From: Pseudomonas sp. NFR16
GTDB lineage: Bacteria; Pseudomonadota; Gammaproteobacteria; Pseudomonadales; Pseudomonadaceae
Direction: 5' to 3'
DNA length: 64,000 nt
Assembly (NCBI RefSeq): GCF_900108875.1
Contig: NZ_FNYJ01000002.1
Span: 887,245 to 951,244, forward strand
The position numbers and the translations under genes were made by a program. The first letter of the stretch is position 1; every line of letters begins with the position of its first letter. Positions 47,760-57,416 of the stretch are shown here, one piece after another. A model generated the notes under the pieces. It searched no databases, was not told the origin of the DNA, and saw only the letters and a program-made list of their open reading frames with translations.

Positions 47760-48647
47760 ATGAAGCGTTTGACGTTGCTGACCGCCATGCTGGCGTTGTC
47801 CGGCCTGGCGAACTTCGCCCAGGCAAAAACCCTGGAAACCGTGGCTTCATTCACGGTCATTGCCGACATGGTGCATAACGTCGGCGGCGAACATGTGCAT
47901 GTCACATCGCTGATCGGCCCTAATGGCGATCCGCATGTGTACGAACCGACACCCAATGATGCGCAGGCGCTGAAAAAAGCTGACGTGGTGTTTGTCAGCG
48001 GCCTGCACCTGGAAGGCTGGCTCGACAGGTTGATCACCGCGTCCGGCTATAAAGGCCAGCCGGTGGTGCTATCCAACGGCATCATGACCCGCAGCATGGA
48101 AGAAGACGGCAAGAAGATCACCGACCCGCATGCCTGGAACAGTGCAGTGAATGGCGTCGTCTACGTCAGAAATATCATCAAGGCGCTGCAGAAAGCGGAC
48201 CCGGACAACGCAGCAGATTACAAGGCCAACGGTGATCGTTATATCGCCCAACTGCAGGACATGGACGCCTACGCTCGCGCGCAGATCAATGCCATCCCGG
48301 TCGCACAGCGCAAGGTCCTCACGTCACACGATGCCTTCGGCTATTTCGGCGACGCTTATGGCGTGACCTTTCTGTCACCCTTGGGTTTCTCCACCGATAC
48401 CGAAGCGTCGGCTGCTGACGTTGGCAAGCTGATCGATCAGATCAAGCAGGAAAAAGTCAGCGCCTACTTCTTCGAGAACTCCGGTGACCCACGCCTGGTC
48501 CAGCAGATCGCTAAGGCCAGTGGCGCCCATCCTGGCGGCGAGCTGTATGTGGAATCGCTGTCCCCGGCCGACGGCCCGGCGTCGACTTACGTGAAGATGT
48601 TTCGTTACAACGTCGACAAGCTGACCGCGGCGATGCAGGGCAAGTAA
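47760..48647 (+). CDS. aztC: Zinc ABC transporter substrate-binding protein
   Basis: The periplasmic metal-binding subunit (cluster A-I), 295 residues with signal peptide (MKRLTLLTAMLALSGLANFAQA). Metal ligands expected from the family are the His in GDPHVYEPTPND, in TDPHAWNSAV and in LTSHDAFGYFGDAY, plus an acidic residue near FFENSGDPRL. It lacks the long His-rich loop of ZnuA, as do AztC-type proteins. The ATG at 47760 has AAAGGAAA upstream. It ends the operon; the next gene converges on it. Confidence 0.86.
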   Translation: MKRLTLLTAMLALSGLANFAQAKTLETVASFTVIADMVHNVGGEHVHVTSLIGPNGDPHVYEPTPNDAQALKKADVVFVSGLHLEGWLDRLITASGYKGQPVVLSNGIMTRSMEEDGKKITDPHAWNSAVNGVVYVRNIIKALQKADPDNAADYKANGDRYIAQLQDMDAYARAQINAIPVAQRKVLTSHDAFGYFGDAYGVTFLSPLGFSTDTEASAADVGKLIDQIKQEKVSAYFFENSGDPRLVQQIAKASGAHPGGELYVESLSPADGPASTYVKMFRYNVDKLTAAMQGK

Positions 48648-48674
48648 GGCCGTCGCGAGCGCCAGGCGCCTCGT

Positions 48675-51380
48675 TCAGCGAGCCCACGGTTCGCCGCTGT
48701 CGACCTCGATTCCATAGCGTTCGATCACCTGAGCCGCCAGATCCACCGACACCGCGCCTTCACCCATCAATGCGGTTATTGCAGCCAGTACGATGTGAAA
48801 CCGGTCGATCTCAAAAAAACTCCGCAACTGCGCGCGGGTGTCGCTGCGGCCGAAACCGTCCGTACCCAGCACCGTGTAGTTGCTCGCGACGCTTGCGGCG
48901 ATCAACTGCGGAACGGCTCGTACGTAATCGGATGCAGCAACCACCGGTGCGCCCTGAGGCAGGCACGCATCCAGATGGCTGACGCGCCGGGCGTGTTGTG
49001 GATGCAGTCGATTCCAGCGCTCGACCTCGCGCGCCTCCCGCTCGAGCTCAGTGAAACTGGTGACGCTCCAGACTTCGCTTTCGATGCGCCAGTCCTGCGC
49101 CAGCAACTGAGCCGCTGCGATCACTTCGCGCAGGATCGTCCCTGAGCCGAGCAAGCGAACCCGCCCAGCTGGCTTCTCGACCACATGCTCGTCAAAGCGA
49201 TACATGCCGCGAATGATCGCCTGGTCGACCCCGTCCGGCAGCGAAGGCTGTGCGTAGTTTTCGTTCATCAATGTCACGTAGTAGAACTCGTCGACATCGT
49301 GCTCAAGCATCTGACGCATGCCATAGTCGAGAATGACTGCAAGCTCGCCCGCAAATGCCGGATCGTAGGCGCGGCAGTTCGGTACGGTCGCTGCCATCAG
49401 ATGACTTGAGCCGTCCTGATGCTGCAACCCCTCCCCGCCCAGCGTCGTACGCCCCGCCGTTGCACCCAGCAGAAACCCTCGGGCGCGTTGGTCTGCGGCG
49501 GCCCAGATGAGATCTCCCACGCGCTGGAAACCGAACATTGAGTAATAGATGTAAAACGGCAACATGCGCAAACCGTGAGTTGAATAACTGGTCGCCGCCG
49601 CCACCCACGAACTGATCGCACCGGCCTCGCTGATGCCCTCCTCGAGGATCTGGCCATTGATGGCTTCGCGATAACTCAGGATCGAGCCGATGTCTTCCGG
49701 CTCATAGCGCTGGCCGACGCTGGAATAGATTCCGATCTGCTTGAACAGGCTGGCCATGCCGAACGTGCGGGCCTCGTCCGCCACGATCGGCACCACGCGC
49801 GGGCCAAGCTGCGTATCCTTGAGCAGGTTGCCGAGCATGCGCACGAACGCCATGGTGGTCGACATTTCCTTGCCCTGCGCTTGCAGCGCAAACGTGGCAT
49901 AGCGGTCGCTCGCCGGGACGCCGACATACTCGGCCCCATGCTTGCGACTGGGCATGGACCCTCCAAGCGCCTGACGACGCTGGCGCAGATAGCGCATTTC
50001 GGCGCTGCTGGCGTCGGGTTTGAGGAAGCTGAGGTTTTCGGCCTGATCGTCGCTCAGCGGCAGGTGAAACCGGTTGCGGAAGGCAAGCAGCGCCTCGCGA
50101 TCGAGTTTCTTCTGCTGATGCGTGGTCATCTTGCCCTGCCCCGCTTCGCCCATGCCGAAGCCCTTTTTGGTCTGGGCAAGAATCACCGTCGGCCGTCCCT
50201 TGTGTCGTAATGCGCCGTCGTAGGCCGCGAATATCTTCACCAGATCGTGCCCACCGCGCTTGAGCCGGTCGATCTGCTCATCGCTCAAGCCAGCAGCCAG
50301 TCGCGCCAACGCCTCGCTCTGGCCGAAGAAGTGCTCGCGATTATAGCGGCCATCCTTGGCGGCGAACGTTTGAAACTGACCGTCGACCGTCTGCGACAGG
50401 GTTCTCACCAGCGAGCCATCGGCGTCACGCGCAAACAGCGGATCCCAGTCCGAGCCCCACACCAGCTTGATCACATTCCAGCCCGCGCCGCTGAACAGCG
50501 CCTCCAGTTCGTCGATGATCCGGCCATTGCCGCGCACCGGTCCATCGAGCCGTTGCAGGTTGCAGTTGACCACCCACGTCAGGTTATCGAGCCCTTCACG
50601 CGCCGCCAGCGTCAGTGCCGACATGCTTTCCGGCTCGTCCATTTCACCATCGCCGAACACGCCCCAGACATGCCGGGCCGACGTTTCCTGCAAGCCACGA
50701 TGCTGCAGATAGCGCATGAAGCGCGCCTGATAAATGGAGCTGATCGGACCAATGCCCATCGAACCCGTAGGAAATTGCCAGAAGTCGGACATCAGCCATG
50801 GATGAGGATAACTCGACAGGCCGCGTGCGCCTGCGCGTGGGCCGGCGATCTCCTGGCGATAATGAGCCAGATCGTCCTCGTCCAGACGCCCCTCCAGAAA
50901 CGCCCGGGCATAGATACCGGGCGCCGAATGCGGCTGATAGAACACCAGATCGCCGCCGGGATTGTCGCTCTGCGCGCGGAAGAAATGGTTGAAGCCGACC
51001 TCGAACAGATCCGCGGCACTGGCGTAGCTTGCGATGTGCCCGCCCAGCTCACCATAAGCCTGGTTAGCGCGTACGACCATCGCAAGCGCGTTCCAGCGCA
51101 TGATCGAAGCCAGACGTTCTTCGAGAGCCAGATCTCCCGGAAACGCAGGCTGCTGATGCACAGCAATGGTGTTGATGTAGGGCGTGCCGTGGGCGGGCTG
51201 CCAGCCGATTTTCAGGTCGCGGGCCACAGCGGCGAGCATGTCGAGGATCTCGCGAGCGCGTTCGGGCCCGGCATTTTCAGCCAGCGACAACAGCGCGTCC
51301 CGCCACTCGATCAGCTCCTGGTGATCAGGGTGACTGCGCTCAACAGCGGCAGCTCGGATGCCGGACTCGAAATGGCTCAT
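48675..51380 (-). CDS. Homodimeric-type 2-oxoacid (pyruvate) dehydrogenase E1, MdeB/AceE family
   Basis: A 901-residue AceE-like E1 enzyme that decarboxylates a 2-oxoacid with ThDP and passes the acyl group to an E2 lipoyl domain. Motifs include the ThDP site GVFGDGEMDEPESMSAL and the downstream WVVNCNLQRLDGPVRGNGRI. No aceF or lpd gene is near. A divergent Lrp-type regulator gene lies 123 bases away, which resembles the P. putida mde locus, where MdeB uses 2-oxobutyrate from methionine breakdown; mdeA is missing here. ATG 51380 has GGAGGT upstream; a GTG at 51386 overlaps that site. Substrate is pyruvate or 2-oxobutyrate. Confidence 0.85.
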   Translation of the reverse strand: MSHFESGIRAAAVERSHPDHQELIEWRDALLSLAENAGPERAREILDMLAAVARDLKIGWQPAHGTPYINTIAVHQQPAFPGDLALEERLASIMRWNALAMVVRANQAYGELGGHIASYASAADLFEVGFNHFFRAQSDNPGGDLVFYQPHSAPGIYARAFLEGRLDEDDLAHYRQEIAGPRAGARGLSSYPHPWLMSDFWQFPTGSMGIGPISSIYQARFMRYLQHRGLQETSARHVWGVFGDGEMDEPESMSALTLAAREGLDNLTWVVNCNLQRLDGPVRGNGRIIDELEALFSGAGWNVIKLVWGSDWDPLFARDADGSLVRTLSQTVDGQFQTFAAKDGRYNREHFFGQSEALARLAAGLSDEQIDRLKRGGHDLVKIFAAYDGALRHKGRPTVILAQTKKGFGMGEAGQGKMTTHQQKKLDREALLAFRNRFHLPLSDDQAENLSFLKPDASSAEMRYLRQRRQALGGSMPSRKHGAEYVGVPASDRYATFALQAQGKEMSTTMAFVRMLGNLLKDTQLGPRVVPIVADEARTFGMASLFKQIGIYSSVGQRYEPEDIGSILSYREAINGQILEEGISEAGAISSWVAAATSYSTHGLRMLPFYIYYSMFGFQRVGDLIWAAADQRARGFLLGATAGRTTLGGEGLQHQDGSSHLMAATVPNCRAYDPAFAGELAVILDYGMRQMLEHDVDEFYYVTLMNENYAQPSLPDGVDQAIIRGMYRFDEHVVEKPAGRVRLLGSGTILREVIAAAQLLAQDWRIESEVWSVTSFTELEREAREVERWNRLHPQHARRVSHLDACLPQGAPVVAASDYVRAVPQLIAASVASNYTVLGTDGFGRSDTRAQLRSFFEIDRFHIVLAAITALMGEGAVSVDLAAQVIERYGIEVDSGEPWAR

Positions 51381-51503
51381 AGACACCTCCGTATTATTTA
51401 CGGAAAATTCTATGCTTGAACCCGCAGCTTTAATGACCGATCTGCGAGAAAAGAACCATGATTCTCAGCATAAAAAACTTCAAAACCTGCGGATTGAAGC
51501 ACG

Positions 51504-51967
51504 ATGAACTTCGACAGCACTGACCTGAAGATACTCAGAGAACTGCAACGCGACAGCAGCCTTTCTAACGTCGAACTGGCCAAACGTGTGCACTTGTCAC
51601 CCTCGCCCTGTCTGGCGCGGGTCAAGGCGCTGGAAGCATCAGGCTGCATCCGGGAATACGTCGCGCTGCTTGCGCCGGAGCACCTGGGCCTGCGCTTGAA
51701 CGTTTTCATATCCATCAGCCTGAAGGAGCAGAGCCGCGAAGCCCTGAGAATTTCGAGCGCCGCGTGTGCGAGTGCGAGGAGGTGATGGAGTGCTACCTGA
51801 TGACCGGGGACGCCGACTATCTGCTGCGGGTGGTCATGGCCGATATGCAGGCTTTGGAGCACTTCATCATCGAACGCCTCTCGCCAATGCCGGAAGTCGA
51901 GAAAATCCGCTCCAGCCTGTCGCTCAAACAGGTCCGCTACAAAACCGCCCTGCCACTGCGGCCGTGA
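51504..51967 (+). pseudogene. Lrp/AsnC family regulator with a one-base frameshift (MdeR-like)
   Basis: The first part (51504-51747) encodes the helix-turn-helix domain ([20 protein letters not shown], then [20 protein letters not shown]). In a second frame, [20 protein letters not shown] and the rest of the ligand-binding RAM domain continue to 51967. One base is missing at about 51746-51747 (CTG-AGAAT where CTGGAGAAT would keep frame); restoring it gives a normal 154-residue Lrp protein. The broken gene is divergent from the E1 gene, which it presumably controlled. It is either a real pseudogene or a sequencing error. Everything else in it looks intact. Confidence 0.82.
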
Positions 51968-52059
51968 ACGCCTCGCGGGCGCGACGAACCGAAACCCGCC
52001 TTGCCGGTCAATTTGCTTATGCTGGTCACGACCGCCAGCCCGCATCGAAAGGACCCTCC

Positions 52060-52710
52060 ATGACCGCCCTCTCCTTCGCGCCTTTCCAGGACCTTGCCAA
52101 CAAGCTGATCCCACACACCGTGGCTGAAAAAGTCGATGGCTCTCATGATGTGTCGCACCTGCATCGGGTCTGGAGCAATGTCTGCGCGATTCGCGACAAG
52201 GAAGGCGGCGATCCTCAATTGTTGCTGGCGGCGACGTTGCTGCATGACTGCGTTGCAATCGAGAAAAACTCACCCTTTCGCTCCAGCGCCTCGCGTCTGG
52301 CAGCCGCCAAGGCGACCGAGCTTCTGTCACAAATGGGCTGGGACGAGGAGCGCACGCAGGCGGTCGCCCACGCCATCGAATCCCACAGCTACTCGGCCAA
52401 CATCACGCCCCACACGCTGGAAGCAAAAATCCTCCAGGACGCAGACCGCCTCGACGCCATCGGCATGATCGGCGTCGCCCGGCTGTTTTACGTGTCAGGG
52501 CGCATGGGCAGCCATCTCTACGACCCCTACGATCCACAGGCCGAAGGACGGGCGCTGGATGACAAACGCTTCGCGGTGGACCACTTCAAGACCAAGATCT
52601 TCACCTTGGCCGAAGGTTTTCAGACCACTACCGGCAAGCGAATGGCCCGAATCAGACATGATCGCGCACAGCGGTTTTTGCAGGAACTCATGGAAGAAAT
52701 CGGCGGGTAA
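52060..52710 (+). CDS. HD domain phosphohydrolase
   Basis: A 216-residue HD-superfamily metal-dependent phosphohydrolase. The metal ligands are H-HD-D: His in GSHDVSHLHRVWSN, His-Asp in AATLLHDCVAIEK, and Asp in ILQDADRLDAIGMIG. The segment AIESHSYSANITPHTLEAK is common to the YedJ-type uncharacterised HD enzymes acting on nucleotides. ATG 52060 has AAAGGAC upstream; earlier parts of the frame overlap the Lrp-type gene. It stands about 90 bases after that gene and may be a separate transcript. Substrate unknown. Confidence 0.85.
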   Translation: MTALSFAPFQDLANKLIPHTVAEKVDGSHDVSHLHRVWSNVCAIRDKEGGDPQLLLAATLLHDCVAIEKNSPFRSSASRLAAAKATELLSQMGWDEERTQAVAHAIESHSYSANITPHTLEAKILQDADRLDAIGMIGVARLFYVSGRMGSHLYDPYDPQAEGRALDDKRFAVDHFKTKIFTLAEGFQTTTGKRMARIRHDRAQRFLQELMEEIGG

Positions 52711-52906
52711 GCGCACGTCTGGCGCACCCAGTCGCTCATGCAGCCGCTTGAAACTGCGTGCAGCCGAAGGGATGAAAACGTCCGCTCATCGGAACGCCGT
52801 CAAATCACCACAAATCTGCAACATTTCTGCTCCGATGTCACAAAGACATCACGGAAGGTCTCTATAACCAAGTCTCCGGTGAATTCGTCGATGGGATTGG
52901 TTTGCA

Positions 52907-54580
52907 GTGAAAAGGTTATTGCGTCGTTCAGTTCGTGCTTCGTCCAGGCCCGCCTTTTTGCGGCGTTTCAGGATCGCTCAGCGGCTGGTGTTGTGCTTTG
53001 GCGTGACGGCTTTGCTGTTAGTGGCCCTCGGCGCGTTTTGCCTGTTTCAGATGCAGAGCATCCGCGATCAGGGGGAAGCCGTTGAAAGTGGCACCTTGCC
53101 GAGCATTGCCATGGCGGACGCGATTGCCATCGACTTGATCAAGCTGCGCGGAGAGAGCGCCCGACTGATCGCCAACGCTGACGATCCGGGCGCCGTGGTC
53201 ACCAGCAAGATCAACGTCGAACAGCTCAAGAACGAGGTCGAGAAAGGCTTCAGTGATTACCTCGCCCATGCCACCGACAGCACCGAGCGCGACTCGATCA
53301 AGGCCCTGCAAGACGCCTACAGCGCATTCATGCCGGGGCTGCACGACGAGATGGCCCTGATCGAGCAACGCAAACTCGATGATGCCCGAATGCTGCTCAA
53401 CACCAGTTTGAGCCTGCAGGGCGACCTGATGGACATGCAGGTTCAACTGCTGCGCGAGCTGAACAAGCAAGGCGCGGCGGCCGCCGTGTCGAGCGCAGGC
53501 AGCCGTTTTCAACAGACTCGGATCATCGCCGTCAGCGCCATCGTCGTTGCACTGGTGCTCACGTTATTGCTGGCCTGGCGTCTCAGCGTCAGCATCATCC
53601 GACCGCTGCGTCAGTCGCTGCAGATCGCCAGCACCATCGCCGAGGGCGATCTGAGTCCCCAGCCCGTTGCAGAAGGCAAGGACGAGACCGCGCAGTTGCT
53701 GAAGATGCTCAGTCAGATGCGTGGCAACCTGCACGGCACCATCGATCAGATTTACGCCGCTGCCAGCCAATTGAGCCAGTCGGTACAGGAAATGGGTGCG
53801 ATCGCCGAGGCCAGCGCGAAGAACCTGCAAGCGCAAAACGATGAGATCGAACAGGCCGCCGTGGCCGTGAACCAGATGAGCCAGGCGGCGGTGGAAGTCG
53901 CCGACAACGCCAGCAATACCTCGACGGAATCGAAGGCCTCCAACGAGGCCGCCGCTGAAGGTCGTCTGCGCCTGAGCGGTACGATCGACTCGATCAAGGA
54001 ACTGACCGACAACGTGCTTGATTCCTCGCATCAGGCCGACGGCCTGGCCGAGCGTACCCTGAGCATCAGCAAGATTCTGGAAGTGATCCGCGCGATCGCA
54101 AATCAAACCAACCTGCTCGCGCTCAACGCGGCCATCGAAGCTGCCCGCGCTGGCGAGGCAGGCCGCGGGTTTGCCGTGGTGGCCGATGAAGTCCGCTCAC
54201 TGGCGCAACGCACCAGCGCTTCGACGACGGAAATCGAGAGCCTGATCAACGATGTCCAGAAAAGTACTCAGGACACCGCGCAAACCCTGCGCGTCACGGC
54301 GGCGCAGGCCAGTCAGACGCTTGAGCAGGCGGCCGCGACCAGCCAGGCGCTGACGGTGATCATCAGCTCGACGTCGACAATCAGCGATCGCAACATGCTG
54401 ATTGCCAGCGCGGCCGAACAACAGGCGCAGGTGGCGCATGAGGTCGACCGCAACCTGAGCAGCATCCGCGACCTGTCAACGCAATCGGCATCGGGTGCGC
54501 AGCAGACGACCGTGGCGAGCAACGCCTTGGCAATGCTCGCAACCGATCTGAACACGATGGTTCAACGCTTCGTCCTTTAA
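52907..54580 (+). CDS. Methyl-accepting chemotaxis protein with four-helix-bundle sensor
   Basis: A 557-residue chemoreceptor. Membrane helices are near residues 29-49 ([18 protein letters not shown]) and 205-226 ([19 protein letters not shown]). The periplasmic domain of about 155 residues between them fits the 4HB-MCP (Tar-like) class. HAMP follows, with the signalling tip [20 protein letters not shown] near residue 394. The start is uncertain: GTG 52907 is in frame but has only a weak ribosome site. An arginine-rich N-terminus ([13 protein letters not shown]) is unusual but compatible with the positive-inside rule. Ligand unknown. Confidence 0.87.
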   Translation: MKRLLRRSVRASSRPAFLRRFRIAQRLVLCFGVTALLLVALGAFCLFQMQSIRDQGEAVESGTLPSIAMADAIAIDLIKLRGESARLIANADDPGAVVTSKINVEQLKNEVEKGFSDYLAHATDSTERDSIKALQDAYSAFMPGLHDEMALIEQRKLDDARMLLNTSLSLQGDLMDMQVQLLRELNKQGAAAAVSSAGSRFQQTRIIAVSAIVVALVLTLLLAWRLSVSIIRPLRQSLQIASTIAEGDLSPQPVAEGKDETAQLLKMLSQMRGNLHGTIDQIYAAASQLSQSVQEMGAIAEASAKNLQAQNDEIEQAAVAVNQMSQAAVEVADNASNTSTESKASNEAAAEGRLRLSGTIDSIKELTDNVLDSSHQADGLAERTLSISKILEVIRAIANQTNLLALNAAIEAARAGEAGRGFAVVADEVRSLAQRTSASTTEIESLINDVQKSTQDTAQTLRVTAAQASQTLEQAAATSQALTVIISSTSTISDRNMLIASAAEQQAQVAHEVDRNLSSIRDLSTQSASGAQQTTVASNALAMLATDLNTMVQRFVL

Positions 54581-54758
54581 GCCTGCGCTTGGCAGCGGTG
54601 GCGCGGGACCGTCATCGCTGTCACCCGATACAGATGTCTCAAGCGCGTGCAAAAATCTCCCTGGCTCACGTCTGAATCCATTTCCAGCCATGTTGAAGTG
54701 TTTCATCATTGAAACACCATCCACGCAGAGGGATGGCCACGCCAACAAGGACATGAGC

Positions 54759-55925
54759 ATGACCCAAACCGCATCATTGAGTATCGCCCTCGCCGCCTTG
54801 ACGCTGAGCTTCATGGCTCAGGCGGACGTCAGCGTCAAGCTGGGCAGCACGGAACGTGTCACTCGTCTTTTCGCTTATCCCAACAACTGCAACGTCATTT
54901 GCTTTCGCGACTGGACACTCGGGCAAACGGTCGAGCATTACCTGACGCAGAGCGTGCAGCGCGACGGGTACGCCGCCGCCAAAGTGGCTGTGCGCACGGA
55001 TAACGACGCGCTTTACGCGGATATCAGCGGCGTACCGGATGGCTACGACAAGCCGCTGACTGCTCTACTGGATGCGGGCGATCTGGCGTATACCGGTGCG
55101 ACAAAACTCAATGCAGACGGGAAGTTTGCCTACAACTGGTATCTGTTCCTGCCGCTGGGCATGGCGCTGGAAAACCGCAAAAGCGTCGAGCTGCTGCATT
55201 TCCCGCCTGATTATTCGTTGACCCAGGCGCAGGATTATCTGCGTTCGGCCACCACGGATCGCTGGGCTGAACTGCTGACCGACAACGACATCCCTGCCGA
55301 TCAGACCCCCGCCTATCAGACCATTATCGACATCGCGCCAATCGCCGCGCCGTCCAATGCAGGCAAGGATCTGGAAGGCGTCTACAGCTACTTCAATGAT
55401 TACCAGACAACCATGGTGAGGCAGGTCAGCCAGCGTTCACCAGGTACCTCGCTGCCGATGGTCGCCTTCGGTGCGCCTGTACGCAGCTGGATCAAAGAAC
55501 AATACAAAGTCGACGTGCCTTTGCTGGGCCTGGCGACGATCAGCCCCGCAACCGGACAGGCGGTTTCGGTGATTGGCTCCAATCATCCCAGCTACATCTG
55601 GTATGCAGCGGACAAGAGCAATTATGGCGGGGACGAAACCAAGGCCGACGACGCTGGCCTGAAGGTGATGGGGCAGGATTTGAGCGCCGCCTGCTGGCAA
55701 GCCGGCATGGGGCAGAAACCGGGAGCAGATCCGGCGGCATTGTTGCAACAGTGCATGACCCGCTGGCAAGTGACCGACAAGGTCTCGACCTGCAAGCTGT
55801 TCTACACCTCGGTCCGCAAGATGACGCCCGATCAGGCAGCTGCCAAATGCCGCACGGGGACTGTCTCACGCCAGCTCAAGCAGCTGCAGAAACCGCTGCC
55901 TGAAATGAAGCAGGTCAAGATCTGA
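54759..55925 (+). CDS. Exported protein of unknown function
   Basis: A 388-residue protein with a signal peptide (MTQTASLSIALAALTLSFMAQA). I do not recognise a family. The mature part has several Cys (PNNCNVICFRD near residue 44, and later AACWQAGM, QQCMTRW, STCKLF, AAKCRTG), which may form disulfides. It also has Gly-Asp-rich turns (KSNYGGDETKADDAGLK). The C-terminal 100 residues are helical and cysteine-spaced. ATG 54759 has AAGGA seven bases upstream; the ATG six bases earlier is too close to it. It is transcribed alone after the chemoreceptor. A secreted or periplasmic enzyme or toxin is possible, but nothing proves it. Confidence 0.62.
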   Translation: MTQTASLSIALAALTLSFMAQADVSVKLGSTERVTRLFAYPNNCNVICFRDWTLGQTVEHYLTQSVQRDGYAAAKVAVRTDNDALYADISGVPDGYDKPLTALLDAGDLAYTGATKLNADGKFAYNWYLFLPLGMALENRKSVELLHFPPDYSLTQAQDYLRSATTDRWAELLTDNDIPADQTPAYQTIIDIAPIAAPSNAGKDLEGVYSYFNDYQTTMVRQVSQRSPGTSLPMVAFGAPVRSWIKEQYKVDVPLLGLATISPATGQAVSVIGSNHPSYIWYAADKSNYGGDETKADDAGLKVMGQDLSAACWQAGMGQKPGADPAALLQQCMTRWQVTDKVSTCKLFYTSVRKMTPDQAAAKCRTGTVSRQLKQLQKPLPEMKQVKI

Positions 55926-55954
55926 CACTGCCTCACGGGCAGGAGCGCCGTTGC

Positions 55955-56010
55955 CCCTGGCTGCGCTTTGTCTGACCTGAAACTCAGGTCAGACAAAGCG
56001 CAATCCAGGG
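55955..56010. terminator. Large perfect hairpin between converging genes
   Basis: TGCGCTTTGTCTGACCTGA (55962-55980) is perfectly complementary to 55984-56002, with an AAC loop. CCCTGG and CCAGGG extend the stem beyond a small bulge. It lies between the ends of the exported protein gene and the carbonic anhydrase gene, so it probably stops transcription from both sides. The flanks lack a long T-run. Confidence 0.6.
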
Positions 56011-56073
56011 CTCGCGATTACCACGGATTGCCGCTTGAGAATCGCGCCGCACTCACTGGGCGCCTTCAGGCAA

Positions 56074-56715
56074 TCATTCCCCGAGCGGACGCAACCGATA
56101 CTGGGGTGGCAACTGCTCAAAGCCGCTGATGGTCACGTCCAGACTCTTCCAGCGGCCGTCCTTGATGCCGTAGATACAGCCGTGGATAGACAGGTTCTGG
56201 CCACGATGCCAGGCGTTCTGCACGATGCTGGTATGGCCGACGTTCGCCACCTGCTGGATCACATTCAGCTCACACAAACGATCCACGCGCTCTTCTTCGG
56301 TGGGCAGCTTGGCCAGCACTTCGCGATTCTCGTAGTACAGGTCGCGGATGGTCCGCAGCCAGCCATCGATCAGGCCGAATTGACGGTCCTGCATCGATGC
56401 ACGCACCCCGCCGCAACCATAATGGCCGGTGACGAGGATGTGTTTGACCTTGAGCACATCGACCGCGTACTGAATGACCGAAAGGCAATTAAGGTCAGTG
56501 TGCAGCACGACGTTGGCAACGTTGCGGTGGACGAAGAGATCGCCCGGCAGCATGCCGACGATTTCGTTGGCGGGGACACGAGCGTCCGAACAACCGATCC
56601 AGAGGAATTCAGGCGTCTGCTGGCGCGCCAGCTTGGCAAAGAATTCGGGGTCTTCTTCCTTGATGGCGGCAGCCCAACGTTCGTTGTTGTCGATCAAGTC
56701 TTGTAGTTCGTTCAT
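56074..56715 (-). CDS. can: Beta-class carbonic anhydrase
   Basis: Interconverts CO2 and bicarbonate, supplying bicarbonate for carboxylases. The 213-residue zinc enzyme has the ligands and catalytic dyad of the beta class: Cys and Asp-Arg in WIGCSDARVPAN near residue 42, His in HILVTGHYGCGGV, and Cys three residues later. The N-terminal ELQDLIDNNERWAAAI helix and LEN-type dimer contacts are normal. It is a single gene; position fits PA4676 in PAO1 as I recall. Confidence 0.95.
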   Translation of the reverse strand: MNELQDLIDNNERWAAAIKEEDPEFFAKLARQQTPEFLWIGCSDARVPANEIVGMLPGDLFVHRNVANVVLHTDLNCLSVIQYAVDVLKVKHILVTGHYGCGGVRASMQDRQFGLIDGWLRTIRDLYYENREVLAKLPTEEERVDRLCELNVIQQVANVGHTSIVQNAWHRGQNLSIHGCIYGIKDGRWKSLDVTISGFEQLPPQYRLRPLGE

Positions 56716-56866
56716 GCGTTGATGCCTCGGAAATGATGCTCAGCTATGACAGGGGCTCGGCGCTTCAGGTCACGCCTTCAGGCCACTACCGATCGAGAAC
56801 CGGAGGGAATCTTCACCGGCACGTCAGGTCCACCCAACTATGACCGTCAACAATGAGGATTTTGCC

Positions 56867-57280
56867 ATGAACGATTCACGTCGCCCTTTCGGTGCCACTC
56901 AGCCTGAACCCATCGATGACAACGAAGACCGTATGGGCTCGATGGAAGAGCTCAACTTTAACGACAACAATGAGCCGAGCGGCAGAATCGGTGACACCAT
57001 CCCTGCCGACGAGCTGGAAACCTATATTCCAGACGAGCGCGTCAGAGAAGCCGGGATGACCGGCGCCTCGACCGACGATCATAACCCGACCGACGATGAC
57101 ATGAGTCCGGAGACGCTGATCGATGAAGACGGCGCGCGCTCGGCACGGGAACAAGGAGAAGGCGGCCCTGCCGATTTCGATTTGAGTATCGTCGATGAAG
57201 ACGACATCGGTGGCGGCGATGGTCTGGATGAGGAAGAAATGGCGATTCTCGACCCGCTGGATGGCAAACCTGGCGTCTGA
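56867..57280 (+). CDS. Strongly acidic conserved protein (PA4677-like)
   Basis: A 137-residue protein without a recognised domain. About 30% of its residues are Asp or Glu (41 of 137), with runs such as NPTDDDMSPETLIDEDG and VDEDDIGGGDGLDEEEM. It is likely largely disordered. A short conserved-looking core reads ETYIPDERVREAGMTGAS. ATG 56867 has GAGGA upstream. Old annotations of such proteins as serine kinase/phosphatase are not supported by any motif here. It lies divergent from the carbonic anhydrase gene. Function unknown. Confidence 0.68.
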   Translation: MNDSRRPFGATQPEPIDDNEDRMGSMEELNFNDNNEPSGRIGDTIPADELETYIPDERVREAGMTGASTDDHNPTDDDMSPETLIDEDGARSAREQGEGGPADFDLSIVDEDDIGGGDGLDEEEMAILDPLDGKPGV

Positions 57281-57316
57281 GTCGGCAGAACATCAGTCGC
57301 CTGATTGAACTGTTGC

Positions 57317-57408
57317 TGCTGGTGCGAGCTGGCTCGCGAAGACGCCCGCATATCCGCCTGGCCTTCGGCGGGTGTCAGACTGTCATCGCGAGCAAGCTTG
57401 CCGCACCA
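57317..57408. repeat. Inverted REP pair (decayed), family B
   Basis: GGTGCGAGCTGGCTCGCGAA (57321) and ATCGCGAGCAAGCTTGCCGC (57384) face each other across about 45 bases, in the gap between the acidic protein gene and rimI. Confidence 0.65.
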
Positions 57409-57416
57409 TCAAAAAC

